64,000 bases of DNA from Oxalicibacterium solurbis. GTDB lineage: Bacteria > Pseudomonadota > Gammaproteobacteria > Burkholderiales > Burkholderiaceae_D. Under the pieces are notes generated by a model that saw nothing but the letters and a program-made list of their open reading frames with translations, was not told the origin of the DNA and did not search any database. Shown in pieces: positions 44,044-53,862 of the stretch. Location of the stretch: positions 1 through 64,000 of the forward strand of contig NZ_BMDP01000002.1 of NCBI RefSeq assembly GCF_014635845.1, given 5' to 3'. The number at the start of each line of letters is the position of its first letter. Within the stretch, counting starts at the first letter, position 1. The translations under genes and the position numbers were made by a program.

Positions 44044-44457
44044 TGGATGCTGTGTTGTTTTGTGCGTACGCGACGCAACATGGGACGACTTGGGAAGAGG
44101 GCATTTTACCGTAGCAGGTACGGTGATTGTGCGCTGGAATGGGCAGGGTTTCCGGGGATCGTCCCGTTTGCTCTTCAATATCGAGCCCCACCCTTGTTTC
44201 GCATGTCATGTGCGTGTCTTTTGTCGGCACGTAAACGGAGGTTCCGGGTTAAATTTCCCTACTCAGGTCGAAGGGAGTTCTGCAAGCCCGCATCAACGTG
44301 ACAATGCCGGGTTCAGGGTATTGGATATGGCCGTAGTTGAAGGCGGTGAACAATAGCCCGGTCAGTCGTGGTAGCGAACGTCTTTGCTTATCAAGTGTCT
44401 TTATGAAAGTACTTGCGGCTTGGTTCCGCTCGTTTCATAACAGTGGGTGCATGCTCA
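44044..44457. other. Intergenic region between glnS and the next gene
   Basis: About 410 bases with no convincing gene. A small inverted repeat ACCGTA (44108-44113)/TACGGT (44119-44124) lies upstream of glnS, next to a TAAAAT box on the minus strand that may be its -10. The rest shows nothing recognisable. Confidence 0.4.
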
Positions 44458-45060
44458 ATGATAAAAATCCTGACACTTCTTTTGCTGCTGGCGAGCGGGG
44501 TGGCGTCTGCAGGAGAAAACATCAAGGTTTGCTACAACTATGGCTGTAAACAGGAAGCCACAGTGCGGTTTTCGGATCGGCAATTGCGAACGCTTGCTAA
44601 AAGACTGCGATCGCTTCCTTCAGCCGCGGAAGAGCGCAAAGCCTTGGCGGATGTCGTCGGGCAGATGTATTACTGGGCCGGGCAGCAATCGCCCGTGTAC
44701 GCGGACAAGGGCGGCAATGCTTTTGATGACGAAGCGAACGGTGCAATGGATTGCATCGATCATTCCACGACGACCACGCGATTCCTCAAGATGCTGGAGC
44801 GCAGGGGATTGCTGAAGTATCACGTCGTCGCGGATATCGAGCGCCGCCGCCGGTTTTTCCTGTTCGATCATTTCTCTGCCGTCGTCCAGGAATTTCCTCG
44901 TCCCATTTCGGCATCCACGGTCGATGGCGACGCGGAAAAGGCAAAAACGCATCAATACGTGATCGATAGCTGGTTCGTGAATAACGGCGAGCCGGCGGTG
45001 GTTTTGCCATTGGAAGACTGGCTGAATGGCGCTGGACCCAGGATCGAGCCCAGCCATTGA
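44458..45060 (+). CDS. Hypothetical exported protein
   Basis: A 200-residue protein starting with a signal peptide (MIKILTLLLLLASGVASAGE). The mature part has two cysteines close together (KVCYNYGCKQ) and a third in ANGAMDCIDHSTTTTRFLKM, and looks like a small folded periplasmic domain. No family is named with confidence. The ATG at 44458 begins the signal peptide; the longer frame adds 15 residues. It is monocistronic and faces the DUF1275 gene. Confidence 0.7.
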   Translation: MIKILTLLLLLASGVASAGENIKVCYNYGCKQEATVRFSDRQLRTLAKRLRSLPSAAEERKALADVVGQMYYWAGQQSPVYADKGGNAFDDEANGAMDCIDHSTTTTRFLKMLERRGLLKYHVVADIERRRRFFLFDHFSAVVQEFPRPISASTVDGDAEKAKTHQYVIDSWFVNNGEPAVVLPLEDWLNGAGPRIEPSH

Positions 45061-45091
45061 TAGATATCGATGCGGATATCGGTGCGGGATA

Positions 45092-45823
45092 TCAGCGCGA
45101 CGAAGGATCAACGTGCGACTGCGGCGGATTTTTTTGCAGCTTCTTGATCGCGCCGCGCTCAAGGTAGCACAGGTAGAGCAGGATGCCGATCGGCACGATC
45201 AGCGCGTAGAAGTGGGCAAGCTGATAGGAAAACGCCGCCGCGACGGCACCGAAGCCGAAGGCGACCACCGGCCACAGGATCTTGATGCAGCGTTCCTTGA
45301 TGCGTTCGTCGGCGGCGCCGCGCAGCCAGTCGGTGGCGTCGATGACGAGCTGGGTGACGTTGCCCGTCATCATCGCGGTGGGAGCCTGGTGCGACAGCAG
45401 CAGACGGCTGCAGGCGCTGTGCGTGCCCATCGCCAGTGCGCCGGCCATGCCGGCCAGTTCGGAATGCAGCGTGGGCACGGGGCCGATGGGCAGGGCCATG
45501 GTGCCGAGGATCATGAACAGGCACAGCAGCAGGATCTGCAGCACGTAGGCGGAAACCAGCGCATGGTGGCCGTGCTTGATGAGCGAGGCGATCTGCAGCC
45601 GGGCAACGGCCACGCCCAGAATGTAGGCAGGGAAGGCGAGGAATTTCATCAGCAGCGGGCCGCCCTGCGGTTGGGCCATTTCCGCGCCGATCAGCACGAA
45701 GTTGCCGGTGATGTGGCCGACGAACAGCCCGAACAGTGCAACGAAACCCAGCGTATCGACATAACCCGCGAGAAAACCCAGGCTGATGTTCTGGACCTTG
45801 TGACGTACTTCGCTGCGCTTCAT
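45092..45823 (-). CDS. DUF1275 (YoaK-like) membrane protein
   Basis: A 243-residue protein with about six hydrophobic helices. The family blocks are ISLGFLAGYVDTLGFVALFG, HITGNFVLIGAEMA, THSACSRLL and MMTGNVTQLVIDATDWL, in the order usual for DUF1275. It is an inner-membrane protein of unknown function, sometimes suggested to be a transporter. Upstream (45824-45996) nothing else is seen. Confidence 0.9.
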   Translation of the reverse strand: MKRSEVRHKVQNISLGFLAGYVDTLGFVALFGLFVGHITGNFVLIGAEMAQPQGGPLLMKFLAFPAYILGVAVARLQIASLIKHGHHALVSAYVLQILLLCLFMILGTMALPIGPVPTLHSELAGMAGALAMGTHSACSRLLLSHQAPTAMMTGNVTQLVIDATDWLRGAADERIKERCIKILWPVVAFGFGAVAAAFSYQLAHFYALIVPIGILLYLCYLERGAIKKLQKNPPQSHVDPSSR

Positions 45824-45996
45824 TCATTCTCCAAATTGTTGCCGATGCCTGCATGCTACGACACGAAAGTTACGGCTGTACGAAAAAACTGCCGATCTGT
45901 TCGATACAAGATGCGTGCCGTTTTCGGAGGCTATCGCGAGTCGGTCCCTTTATTAATGTCAGCAAGTGACTTCAATAAGCAACGTTGCAAGCAACT

Positions 45997-47595
45997 TCAG
46001 TAACCGACAGCCTGTCCGTCGCGGCGCGGATCGCTGGCGGCGATGTAGCCGTTTTCCGTCTTCCAGATGAACTGGCCGGAGCCGAAATCCATGAAGTAGC
46101 TGTCGGCGATGTTCTCGATCTTGTGGCCGCGTGCGACCAGCGCTGCGGTCACATCCTGCGGGAACGTATCCTCAACGTCGACCGACATGCCGGCGTTGAC
46201 CTTCCAGCGCGGCGCGTCGCAGGCGGCTTGCGGCTGCTGGTTGTAGGCCAGCATGCGCACCAGCGCCTGTACGTGGCCTTGCGGCTGCATGTTGCCGCCC
46301 ATGACGCCGAAGCTCATCTGCGGCTGGCCGTCCTTGGTGAGGAAGCCGGGGATGATGGTGTGGAAGGGGCGCTTGCCGGGTGCGACGCAGTTCGGATGCG
46401 TGGGGCTGGTGTTGAAGCCGTGGCCGCGGTTCTGCAGGCTGATGCCGGTGCCGGGCACGACGACGCCGGAGCCGAAGCCCATGTAGTTGGACTGGATGAA
46501 GCTGACCATCATGCCGGATTCGTCGGCGGCGGTCAGGTAGATGGTGCCGCCCTTGGGCGCGCCGTACATGAAGCGCGTGGCTTTTTGCAGATCGATGAGC
46601 TTGGCGCGTTCGGCCAGGTAGCCGTCGTCCAGCAGGTCGGCGGCGGTGACCTTGGTCATGTGGCGTTCGTCAGCGACATATTTATAGACGTCGGCGAAGG
46701 CGAGCTTCATCGCTTCGATCTGCAGGTGGCGGCTTTCGACCGAATCGGCGGGGAAACGCGTGATGTCGAGCTTGTCGATGATGCCGAGCGCCATCAGCGC
46801 GGCGATGCCCTGGCCATTCGGCGGGATCTCGTGAACGGTGTGGCCGGCGTAATCCTTGCTGATCGGTTTGACCCATTCGGGCGCGAAGGCGGCAAGATCG
46901 GCTTCGGTCATTGCACCGCCGTTTTCTTTTGCATGCGCGGCCAGTGCAGCCGCCAGTTCGCCGCGGTAGAAAGCCTCGCCCTTGGTTTCGGCGATCTTCT
47001 TCAGCGATTTGGCGGCGTCGGCGAAGACGAAGTTCTCGCCGATCTGCGGCGCGCGGCCGTGCGGCATGAAGGTTTGCGCGAAGCCGGGCTGGTTTTGCAG
47101 GATGGGAATGGCGTTGGTCCATTTCTTCTGCACCACTGGCGAGACCATGTAACCGCGCGCGGCGAGGTCGATGGCCGGTTCCAGCAGATCGGCGAAGGGC
47201 AGCTTGCCGAACTTGTCGGACAGCGCGGCCCAGGCGGCGATCGCGCCCGGCACGGTGACGGCATCCCAGCCGCGTTCGGGGATCAGGTTGTTGTGCTTCT
47301 GCTTGAAGTAGTCCGGTGTCCATGCGGCCGGCGCGGTACCGGAACTGTTCAGCCCGTGCAGGCCCTTGCCGTCCCACACCAGCGCGAAGGCATCGCTGCC
47401 GAGCCCGCACGAGACCGGTTCGACCACCACCAGCGCGGCGGCGGCAGCGATCGCGGCATCGACGGCGTTGCCGCCTTTAAGCAGCATGCGCAGGCCGGCT
47501 TGCGCAGCCAGCGGCTGCGAGGTGGCGACGGTGTTGCGAGCGAACAGCGGCTGGCGGATGGACGGGTAGGGATTGCTCCAGTCGAATGCGTGCAT
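45997..47595 (-). CDS. ggt: Gamma-glutamyltransferase
   Basis: A 532-residue Ntn-hydrolase-type enzyme. The catalytic threonine that becomes the N-terminus of the small subunit is the T in GGTIYLTAADESGMM, and the downstream NYMGFGSGVVVPGTG, RPFHTIIPGF and FGVMGGNMQPQGHVQ are family blocks. It should cut itself there into two subunits and then hydrolyse or transfer gamma-glutamyl groups from glutathione-like compounds. No signal peptide is visible, unlike E. coli Ggt, so it may be cytoplasmic. The acyl-enzyme substrate could also be a cephalosporin-type amide in related enzymes. Confidence 0.93.
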   Translation of the reverse strand: MHAFDWSNPYPSIRQPLFARNTVATSQPLAAQAGLRMLLKGGNAVDAAIAAAAALVVVEPVSCGLGSDAFALVWDGKGLHGLNSSGTAPAAWTPDYFKQKHNNLIPERGWDAVTVPGAIAAWAALSDKFGKLPFADLLEPAIDLAARGYMVSPVVQKKWTNAIPILQNQPGFAQTFMPHGRAPQIGENFVFADAAKSLKKIAETKGEAFYRGELAAALAAHAKENGGAMTEADLAAFAPEWVKPISKDYAGHTVHEIPPNGQGIAALMALGIIDKLDITRFPADSVESRHLQIEAMKLAFADVYKYVADERHMTKVTAADLLDDGYLAERAKLIDLQKATRFMYGAPKGGTIYLTAADESGMMVSFIQSNYMGFGSGVVVPGTGISLQNRGHGFNTSPTHPNCVAPGKRPFHTIIPGFLTKDGQPQMSFGVMGGNMQPQGHVQALVRMLAYNQQPQAACDAPRWKVNAGMSVDVEDTFPQDVTAALVARGHKIENIADSYFMDFGSGQFIWKTENGYIAASDPRRDGQAVGY

Positions 47596-47864
47596 GGGCT
47601 TTCTCGGCAGATGTTTTCGTTGAGGGACATTCTAGCGTCCCGTTGCCGCTTGTCGAGGCGTGGTCGATGCATGCGATTCATGGCCGATCCGTATTGCAAC
47701 GGCGTGCGCGTCGGCTACACTGCCCGATGACATTGCGGATGTCGCTGTTGACGGCTGCCGGTGGAAAGGTAGGAGGCGGCGCAAGAGGCAATGCAAGCGA
47801 CGCAAAGGCGGAACGAGGGCAGAACAAGAGTTGAACGATAGCTGAACGAAAACAGGAACCCATC

Positions 47865-48635
47865 ATGTGGCCTTATCCGAAAATCGTCGCGCATCGCGGC
47901 GGCGGCACGCTGGCGCCGGAGAACACCATCGCGGCGATGCGTTGCGGGCTGAACCACGGTTTCCGCGCGGTGGAGTTCGACGTGATGCTGGCGAAGGATG
48001 GCGTGCCGGTCGTGATGCACGATCCGGAGTTTGGCCGCACGGTGGCGGGTGAAGGCAGCATCGCCGACTTCACCGCGCGCGAACTGGCGGCGCGCGATGC
48101 GGGCGCGTGGTTTGGCGAAGCGTTCGAAGGCGAGCCGGTGCCGACTTTCGAGCAGGTTGCCACCTTTTGCATGGGCAACGGTATCTGGATGAACATCGAG
48201 ATCAAGCCGGTGCCGGGTTTCGAGGATCGCACCGGGCTGGTGGTGGCGCAAACCACACGCCGGCTGTTCGCGCACATGCTGGATCATTCGCCTGCGGCGC
48301 TGCCGCTGCTGTCGTCGTTTTCCTTCGATGCGTTGCAGGCGGCGAAGCTGGCTGCACCGGAAATTCCGCGCGGCTTTCTGGTCGACACGATCCCGGTAGA
48401 CTGGCACGAACGCCTGCTGGCCCTGGGCGCGATTGCACTGCACACGAATCACAAGAACCTGACGCCGCCGCTGGCGCGTGCCGTCAAGGAAGCCGGTTTC
48501 GGCCTGTTCTGCTACACGGTCAACGATCCGGTGCGGGCGACGGAAATCCTGGCCTGGGGCGTGGACGGTTTCTGCACCGATCGCATCGACCTGATCGGGC
48601 CGCAGTTCGCCGGCGTGGCGGCGACCGTCAAATAA
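47865..48635 (+). CDS. ugpQ: Glycerophosphodiester phosphodiesterase (cytoplasmic)
   Basis: A 256-residue GDPD of the UgpQ type (E. coli 247). The HRGG of IVAHRGGGTLAPENT, the EFDVMLAKDG metal ligands and H of VVMHDPEFGRT are the conserved active-site set, followed by IWMNIEIKPVPG. There is no signal peptide. It cleaves glycerophosphodiesters from phospholipid turnover to glycerol-3-phosphate and an alcohol. The ATG at 47865 has an ACAGGA ribosome site. It precedes alaS but behind a separate promoter. Confidence 0.93.
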   Translation: MWPYPKIVAHRGGGTLAPENTIAAMRCGLNHGFRAVEFDVMLAKDGVPVVMHDPEFGRTVAGEGSIADFTARELAARDAGAWFGEAFEGEPVPTFEQVATFCMGNGIWMNIEIKPVPGFEDRTGLVVAQTTRRLFAHMLDHSPAALPLLSSFSFDALQAAKLAAPEIPRGFLVDTIPVDWHERLLALGAIALHTNHKNLTPPLARAVKEAGFGLFCYTVNDPVRATEILAWGVDGFCTDRIDLIGPQFAGVAATVK

Positions 48636-48799
48636 GCAAGGCGGAACAAGCGGAACGCAAGCGAAGCCCGATTGCCGGAAATGTGCCGGTTTTCGTGGTT
48701 TTTTCCGCATTTCCGACCCTGCCGGGTGCAGGGGCTTTGCGCGCTTATCACGTATAATTTACGGTTTCCCAGCCAACCGGCCTATCCATTTTCACGCAC

Positions 48800-51409
48800 A
48801 TGAAATCGTCCGAAATCCGCGAAAAATTCCTGAAGTTCTACGAGTCGAAAGGCCACACGGTCGTCGCCTCCAGCCCATTGGTGCCGGGCAACGATCCGAC
48901 GCTGATGTTCACCAACTCGGGGATGGTGCAGTTCAAGGACGTCTTCCTCGGCACGGACAAGCGCCCCTACGTGCGCGCGACGTCGGTGCAGGCCTGCCTG
49001 CGTGCCGGCGGCAAGCACAACGATCTGGAAAACGTCGGCTACACGGCGCGCCACCATACGTTCTTCGAGATGCTGGGCAACTGGTCCTTTGGCGACTACT
49101 TCAAGCAGGAGTCGATTCAATGGGGCTGGGAGTTGCTGACGAAAGTCTACGGCCTGCCGCCGGAAAAGCTGCTGGCGACCGTCTATCACGAGGATGACGA
49201 AGCCTTCGACATCTGGACCAAGGTGATCGGCATGCCGCCGGAGCGTGTAATTCGCATCGGCGACAACAAGGGCGGCAAGTACAAGAGCGACAACTTCTGG
49301 ATGATGGCCGATACGGGCCCGTGCGGCCCATGCTCGGAAATCTTCTACGACCACGGCCCGCACATCGCCGGCGGTCCTCCGGGCAGCCCGGACGAAGACG
49401 GCGACCGCTTCATCGAAATCTGGAACCACGTCTTCATGCAGTTCGACATGGCCGAGGACGGCTCGGTCAAGCCGCTGCCGGCTCCGTGCGTCGACACCGG
49501 CATGGGCCTGGAGCGTCTGGCCGCGATCCTGCAGGGCGTGCACAGCAACTACGAAATCGATACCTTCCAGGCGCTGATCAAGGCGGCTGCGCGTGAAACC
49601 AACACGACCGACCTCGACAACAATTCGCTGAAGGTCATCGCCGATCACATCCGCGCGACGGCTTTCCTGATCGCCGACGGCGTGATCCCGTCCAACGAAG
49701 GCCGCGGCTACGTGCAGCGCCGCATCGTGCGTCGCGCGATCCGTCACGGCTACAAGCTGGGCCAGAAGAAACCGTTCTTCCACAAGCTGGTGAAAGATCT
49801 GGTCGAACAGATGGGCGATGCCTATCCGAAGATCAAGGCCGATGCGGACCGCATCACCGAAGTGCTGAAGGCGGAGGAAGAACGCTTCTTCGAGACGCTG
49901 GCCAACGGCATGGAAATCCTGGATACGGCATTGGCGAACGGCGCGAAAGTGCTGCCGGGCGACGTGGCATTCAAGCTGCACGATACCTTCGGCTTCCCGC
50001 TGGACCTGTCGGCCGACATCTGCCGCGAGCGCGGTGTGACTGTCGATGAAGCCGGCTTCAGTGCGGCGATGGAAAAGCAGAAAGCCGCGGGCCGCGCCGC
50101 CGGCAAGTTCAAGATGGAGCGCGCTGTCGAATACTCGGGCGCGGGCAACGTTTTCACCGGCTACGAACATCTGGAAGAGCAGGCCACCGTGGTCGGCCTG
50201 TACTTCGAAGGTACGGCTGTCGACGAACTGAAGGAAGGCCAGAGCGGCATCGTCGTGCTGGACACGACGCCGTTCTACGCGGAAAGCGGCGGCCAGGTCG
50301 GCGACCAGGGCGTGATCGCGGCGGAAGGCGTGCAGTTCGGCGTCGAGGATACGCAGAAGATCAAGTCGGACGTCTACGGCCATCACGGCGTGCAGTCGCA
50401 GGGTACGCTGAAGGTGGGCGACAAGGTCAAGGCGGCAGTCGACGGCGCGCGCCGCGCGGCGACGATGCGCAACCACTCGGTCACGCACATCATGCACAAG
50501 GCGTTGCGCGAAGTGTTGGGCGGCCATGTGCAGCAGAAGGGTTCGCTGGTCGATGCCGACAAGACGCGCTTCGACTTCGCGCACAACGCGCCGGTCACGC
50601 ATGAGCAGATTCTGGAAATCGAGAAGCGCGTCAATGCCGAGATTCTGGCGAACACCGACACGCAAGCGCGCGTGATGGATATCGAATCGGCGCAACAGAC
50701 CGGCGCGGTGATGCTGTTCGGCGAGAAATACGGCGAGACCGTGCGCGTGCTGGACATCGGCACCAGCCGCGAACTGTGCGGCGGCACACACGTGTCGCGT
50801 ACCGGCGATATCGGCCTGTTCAAGGTCGTCGGCGAAAGCGGTGTTGCCGCTGGCGTGCGCCGTATCGAAGCGATCACCGGCGCCAATGCGCTGGGCTATT
50901 TGCAGGATCTGGAATCGACGGTGCATAGCGCTGCAGCAACGCTGAAGTCGCCTGCGACGGAACTGCAGGCGCGTCTGGCGCAGGTGCTGGATCAGATGAA
51001 GGCGCTGGAACGCGAAGTCGGTACGCTGAAGGGCAAGCTGGCTTCGTCGCAGGGCGATGAGCTGGCGACGCAGGCAATCGACGTCAAAGGCTTGAAGGTG
51101 CTGGCCGCCAAGCTGGACGGCGCCGATGCGAAAACCTTGCGCGACACGATGGACAAGCTGAAAGACAAGTTGAAGAGCGCGGCGATCGTGCTGGCGGCAG
51201 TCGACGGCGCCAAGGTGCAGATCGCGGCCGGCGTGACGGCCGATGCAATGGGCAAGGTCAAGGCCGGTGATCTCGTCAACTTCGTCGCGCAGCAGGTCGG
51301 TGGCAAGGGCGGCGGCAAGCCGGACATGGCGATGGCGGGCGGCACCGACGCGGCCGCATTGCCGGCGGCGCTGGCTTCGGTGCAGGGCTGGGTGGCCGAA
51401 CGCGTTTGA
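48800..51409 (+). CDS. alaS: Alanyl-tRNA synthetase
   Basis: An 869-residue class II synthetase (E. coli 876). The core begins with [20 protein letters not shown] and contains [11 protein letters not shown] and the motif 2 and 3 regions ([29 protein letters not shown]). The editing domain has the zinc ligands in [12 protein letters not shown] and [16 protein letters not shown], and the C-terminal DHHA1-type region follows. It charges tRNA-Ala and clears Ser- and Gly-tRNA-Ala. A TATAAT -10 box lies at 48753-48758, about 40 bases upstream, without a good -35. A terminator follows. Confidence 0.98.
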   Translation: MKSSEIREKFLKFYESKGHTVVASSPLVPGNDPTLMFTNSGMVQFKDVFLGTDKRPYVRATSVQACLRAGGKHNDLENVGYTARHHTFFEMLGNWSFGDYFKQESIQWGWELLTKVYGLPPEKLLATVYHEDDEAFDIWTKVIGMPPERVIRIGDNKGGKYKSDNFWMMADTGPCGPCSEIFYDHGPHIAGGPPGSPDEDGDRFIEIWNHVFMQFDMAEDGSVKPLPAPCVDTGMGLERLAAILQGVHSNYEIDTFQALIKAAARETNTTDLDNNSLKVIADHIRATAFLIADGVIPSNEGRGYVQRRIVRRAIRHGYKLGQKKPFFHKLVKDLVEQMGDAYPKIKADADRITEVLKAEEERFFETLANGMEILDTALANGAKVLPGDVAFKLHDTFGFPLDLSADICRERGVTVDEAGFSAAMEKQKAAGRAAGKFKMERAVEYSGAGNVFTGYEHLEEQATVVGLYFEGTAVDELKEGQSGIVVLDTTPFYAESGGQVGDQGVIAAEGVQFGVEDTQKIKSDVYGHHGVQSQGTLKVGDKVKAAVDGARRAATMRNHSVTHIMHKALREVLGGHVQQKGSLVDADKTRFDFAHNAPVTHEQILEIEKRVNAEILANTDTQARVMDIESAQQTGAVMLFGEKYGETVRVLDIGTSRELCGGTHVSRTGDIGLFKVVGESGVAAGVRRIEAITGANALGYLQDLESTVHSAAATLKSPATELQARLAQVLDQMKALEREVGTLKGKLASSQGDELATQAIDVKGLKVLAAKLDGADAKTLRDTMDKLKDKLKSAAIVLAAVDGAKVQIAAGVTADAMGKVKAGDLVNFVAQQVGGKGGGKPDMAMAGGTDAAALPAALASVQGWVAERV

Positions 51410-51446
51410 GTTGCGTTGCGCTTGTTTGTACTTCTTCGTACTCCTG

Positions 51447-51476
51447 AAAACGGCGGGCCGGGTGCCTGCCGTTTTT
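51447..51476 (+). terminator. Intrinsic terminator of alaS
   Basis: AAAACGGCGGGC pairs with GCCTGCCGTTTT (one G-T wobble) around a CGGGT loop, followed by more T residues. It lies 38 bases after the alaS stop. Confidence 0.85.
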
Positions 51477-51616
51477 ATTAATGCCGACCCGATGCGATAT
51501 TGTCGCGACTGCAAGTAATTGTTAAATCGGGGACAACACGCCGGCGCAATACCGGTATCGCGTAACGATTGGGGGTAGAATCGCCCCTTTGATAGTACTG
51601 AGGTGGATGCACAACC

Positions 51617-51844
51617 ATGGAATTCATCAAGGACCTCGATGCACGGGGTTTGAACTGTCCGCTGCCGATTCTGAAGACGAAGAAGGCGCTGGCGGAAATG
51701 GCAAGTGGGGAAGTGCTGCGCGTGCAGGCAACCGACCCCGGTTCGGTGCGCGATTTCCAGGCCTTCGCCAAACAGACCGGCAACGAGCTGGTGCAACAGG
51801 ATAGAGAAGGCGACGTCTTCGTTTTCTTCATGAAGCGCAAGTAA
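51617..51844 (+). CDS. tusA: TusA/SirA-like sulfurtransferase
   Basis: A 75-residue protein of the TusA family. The catalytic cysteine is C14 in GLNCPLPILKTKKAL, within the required CPxP motif, and the rest has the two-helix/four-strand pattern (EVLRVQATDPGSVRDFQAFA). TusA proteins pass sulfur for tRNA thiolation or molybdenum-cofactor synthesis. A TAGAAT -10-like box at 51574 may start it. It precedes etfB, but a 203-base gap separates them. Confidence 0.92.
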   Translation: MEFIKDLDARGLNCPLPILKTKKALAEMASGEVLRVQATDPGSVRDFQAFAKQTGNELVQQDREGDVFVFFMKRK

Positions 51845-52047
51845 TAATCCATCGGTCATCGGTCGTTCATCGCAATACCGTGCCTGGCGTTCGCCGGCGC
51901 TTCCTCCCGCGCAGTGCGCGTTCGTTTCCTGTATTCCGTCTGCGATGTTCGCAAGGCCTGCCGTGGAGCGTGGCCGGCGAAAAGTGCGCTTCCGCTATAA
52001 TCCTGCGTTGATTTTTGCAATTTGGTGACTTTTTCAAGGGAAAAGTG

Positions 52048-52797
52048 ATGAAAGTATTGGTGCCAGTCAAACGCGTCGTCGATTACAACGTCAAGGTACG
52101 CGTCAAATCGGACCAGTCCGGCGTGGATATCGCCAACGTGAAGATGTCGATGAACCCGTTCGACGAGATCGCCGTGGAAGAGGCGGTGCGTCTGAAGGAA
52201 GCCGGCAAGGCAACGGAAATCATCGCCGTCTCGTGCGGCGTGCTGCAATCGCAGGAAACGCTGCGTACCGCGATGGCGATCGGCGCCGACCGTGCCGTCC
52301 TCGTCGAGACCGACGTCGAATTGCAGCCGCTGGCCGTGGCCAAGCTGCTGAAGGCCGTTGCCGACAAGGAACAGCCGCAGTTGATCATCCTCGGCAAGCA
52401 GGCGATCGACGACGACGCCAACCAGACCGGCCAGATGCTGGCTGCGTTGCTGGACTGGCCGCAGGCGACCTATGCGTCGAAAGTGGAAGTCGACGGCGAC
52501 AAGGTGAAGGTCACGCGCGAAGTCGACGGCGGCCTGGAAACCGTGCAACTGTCGCTGCCGGCCATCGTCACCACCGATCTGCGCCTGAACGAGCCGCGCT
52601 ACGTGACGCTGCCGAACATCATGAAGGCGAAGAAGAAGCAGCTGGACAATTTCAAGCCGGCCGATCTGGGTGTCGACGTGACGCCGCGCCTGAAGACGCT
52701 GAAGGTCAGCGAACCGCCGAAACGTTCGGCCGGCATCATCGTGCCGGATGTCGCCACGCTGGTCGACAAGCTGAAGAACGAAGCCAAAGTCATCTAA
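52048..52797 (+). CDS. etfB: Electron transfer flavoprotein, beta subunit
   Basis: A 249-residue ETF beta chain. The start [20 protein letters not shown] and the [20 protein letters not shown] stretch (AMP/FAD-binding) are typical, and the C-terminal APKRSAG-like region with [13 protein letters not shown] follows. The ATG at 52048 is the family start; an in-frame codon 33 bases upstream adds nothing conserved. With EtfA it accepts electrons from acyl-CoA dehydrogenases and passes them to ETF:ubiquinone oxidoreductase. A TATAAT -10 box lies at 51998-52003. It is followed by etfA after 10 nt. Confidence 0.97.
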   Translation: MKVLVPVKRVVDYNVKVRVKSDQSGVDIANVKMSMNPFDEIAVEEAVRLKEAGKATEIIAVSCGVLQSQETLRTAMAIGADRAVLVETDVELQPLAVAKLLKAVADKEQPQLIILGKQAIDDDANQTGQMLAALLDWPQATYASKVEVDGDKVKVTREVDGGLETVQLSLPAIVTTDLRLNEPRYVTLPNIMKAKKKQLDNFKPADLGVDVTPRLKTLKVSEPPKRSAGIIVPDVATLVDKLKNEAKVI

Positions 52798-52807
52798 GGA
52801 TCACATC

Positions 52808-53737
52808 ATGACCGCACTCGTCATTGCAGAACACGACAACGCTTCCCTGAAGGGCAGCACGTTGCACACGATCACCGCAGCCGCACAATGCGGCGGTGAC
52901 GTCCACGTCCTCGTCGCCGGCAACAATGCCGGTGCCGCTGCGCAAGCCGCTGCGAAAATCGCTGGCGTTGCCAAGGTCCTCATCGCAGAAGGCCCGCAGT
53001 TTGCCGACGGCCTGGCCGAGAACGTCGCTGCGCAAGCGCTGGCGCTCGCATCTAACTATTCTCATATCCTTGCGCCGGCTACCGCTTACGGCAAGAACAT
53101 CCTGCCGCGCGTGGCTGCGAAGCTGGACGTCGCGCAGGTTTCCGAAATCACCAAGGTCGTCTTGCCCGATACCTTCGAGCGTCCGTTCTACGCCGGCAAC
53201 GCGATTGCGACCGTGCAGTCGTCGGATGCGGTGAAAGTCATTACCGTACGGGCGACGGCATTTGACGCTGCTGCTGAAGGCGGCTCGGCGACGGTGGAGA
53301 ACGTGGCGGCGGTGGCTGATTCCGGCAAATCGTCGTTCGTTTCGCGCGAGATCGCGACGTCGGCGCGTCCTGAACTGACGGCGGCCAAGGTTGTCGTCTC
53401 CGGCGGCCGCGGCCTCGGCTCGGAAGAAAACTTCAAGATCCTCGAACCGCTGGCCGACAAGCTTGGCGCGGCCATGGGTGCTTCGCGCGCGGCCGTCGAT
53501 GCCGGTTTCGTGCCGAACGACTGGCAGGTCGGTCAGACCGGCAAGATCGTCGCGCCCGATCTGTATATCGCGGTCGGCATCTCCGGCGCGATCCAGCATC
53601 TGGCCGGCATGAAGGATTCGAAGACCATCGTTGCGATCAACAAGGATGCGGAAGCGCCGATCTTCTCGGTGGCCGATTACGGCATCGTCGGCGATCTGTT
53701 CGAAGTCGTGCCTGCGCTGGTGAAGGAACTGGGCTGA
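52808..53737 (+). CDS. etfA: Electron transfer flavoprotein, alpha subunit
   Basis: A 309-residue ETF alpha chain. The N-terminal domain carries the [20 protein letters not shown] start, and the C-terminal FAD domain has [40 protein letters not shown] and [20 protein letters not shown] with the [11 protein letters not shown] end. It binds FAD and forms the heterodimer with EtfB encoded directly upstream. Its partner acyl-CoA dehydrogenase follows downstream, which makes this a fatty-acid oxidation block. Confidence 0.97.
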   Translation: MTALVIAEHDNASLKGSTLHTITAAAQCGGDVHVLVAGNNAGAAAQAAAKIAGVAKVLIAEGPQFADGLAENVAAQALALASNYSHILAPATAYGKNILPRVAAKLDVAQVSEITKVVLPDTFERPFYAGNAIATVQSSDAVKVITVRATAFDAAAEGGSATVENVAAVADSGKSSFVSREIATSARPELTAAKVVVSGGRGLGSEENFKILEPLADKLGAAMGASRAAVDAGFVPNDWQVGQTGKIVAPDLYIAVGISGAIQHLAGMKDSKTIVAINKDAEAPIFSVADYGIVGDLFEVVPALVKELG

Positions 53738-53769
53738 CGTTTTAATTTGCGTTCCGTCTGGTTCGATCG

Positions 53770-53843
53770 AACGGGCGGGACGGCGGCGGTTGTAGTGGCT
53801 GGAGTCTTTCTGGCACACTGCAATCGTCACCGTCCCGCCCGTT
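53770..53843 (+). promoter_or_regulatory. Long inverted repeat between etfA and the acyl-CoA dehydrogenase gene
   Basis: AACGGGCGGGACGG (53770-53783) and CCGTCCCGCCCGTT (53830-53843) form a perfect 14-bp stem with a 46-base loop, followed by two more T residues. It could attenuate or protect the transcript between etfBA and the dehydrogenase gene, which starts 20 bases later. Confidence 0.7.
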
Positions 53844-53862
53844 TTCCATTTCAGGAGTCTGC

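Noticed and set aside
45985-47730. 581-residue open frame antisense to ggt
   Set aside because: Shadow frame; the gamma-glutamyltransferase on the other strand has all its motifs.
48782-51859. 1025-residue open frame antisense to alaS
   Set aside because: It mirrors the codon structure of a certain gene (alaS and the start of tusA) on the other strand and its translation is low-complexity Arg/His/Gln/Ala-rich with no domain.
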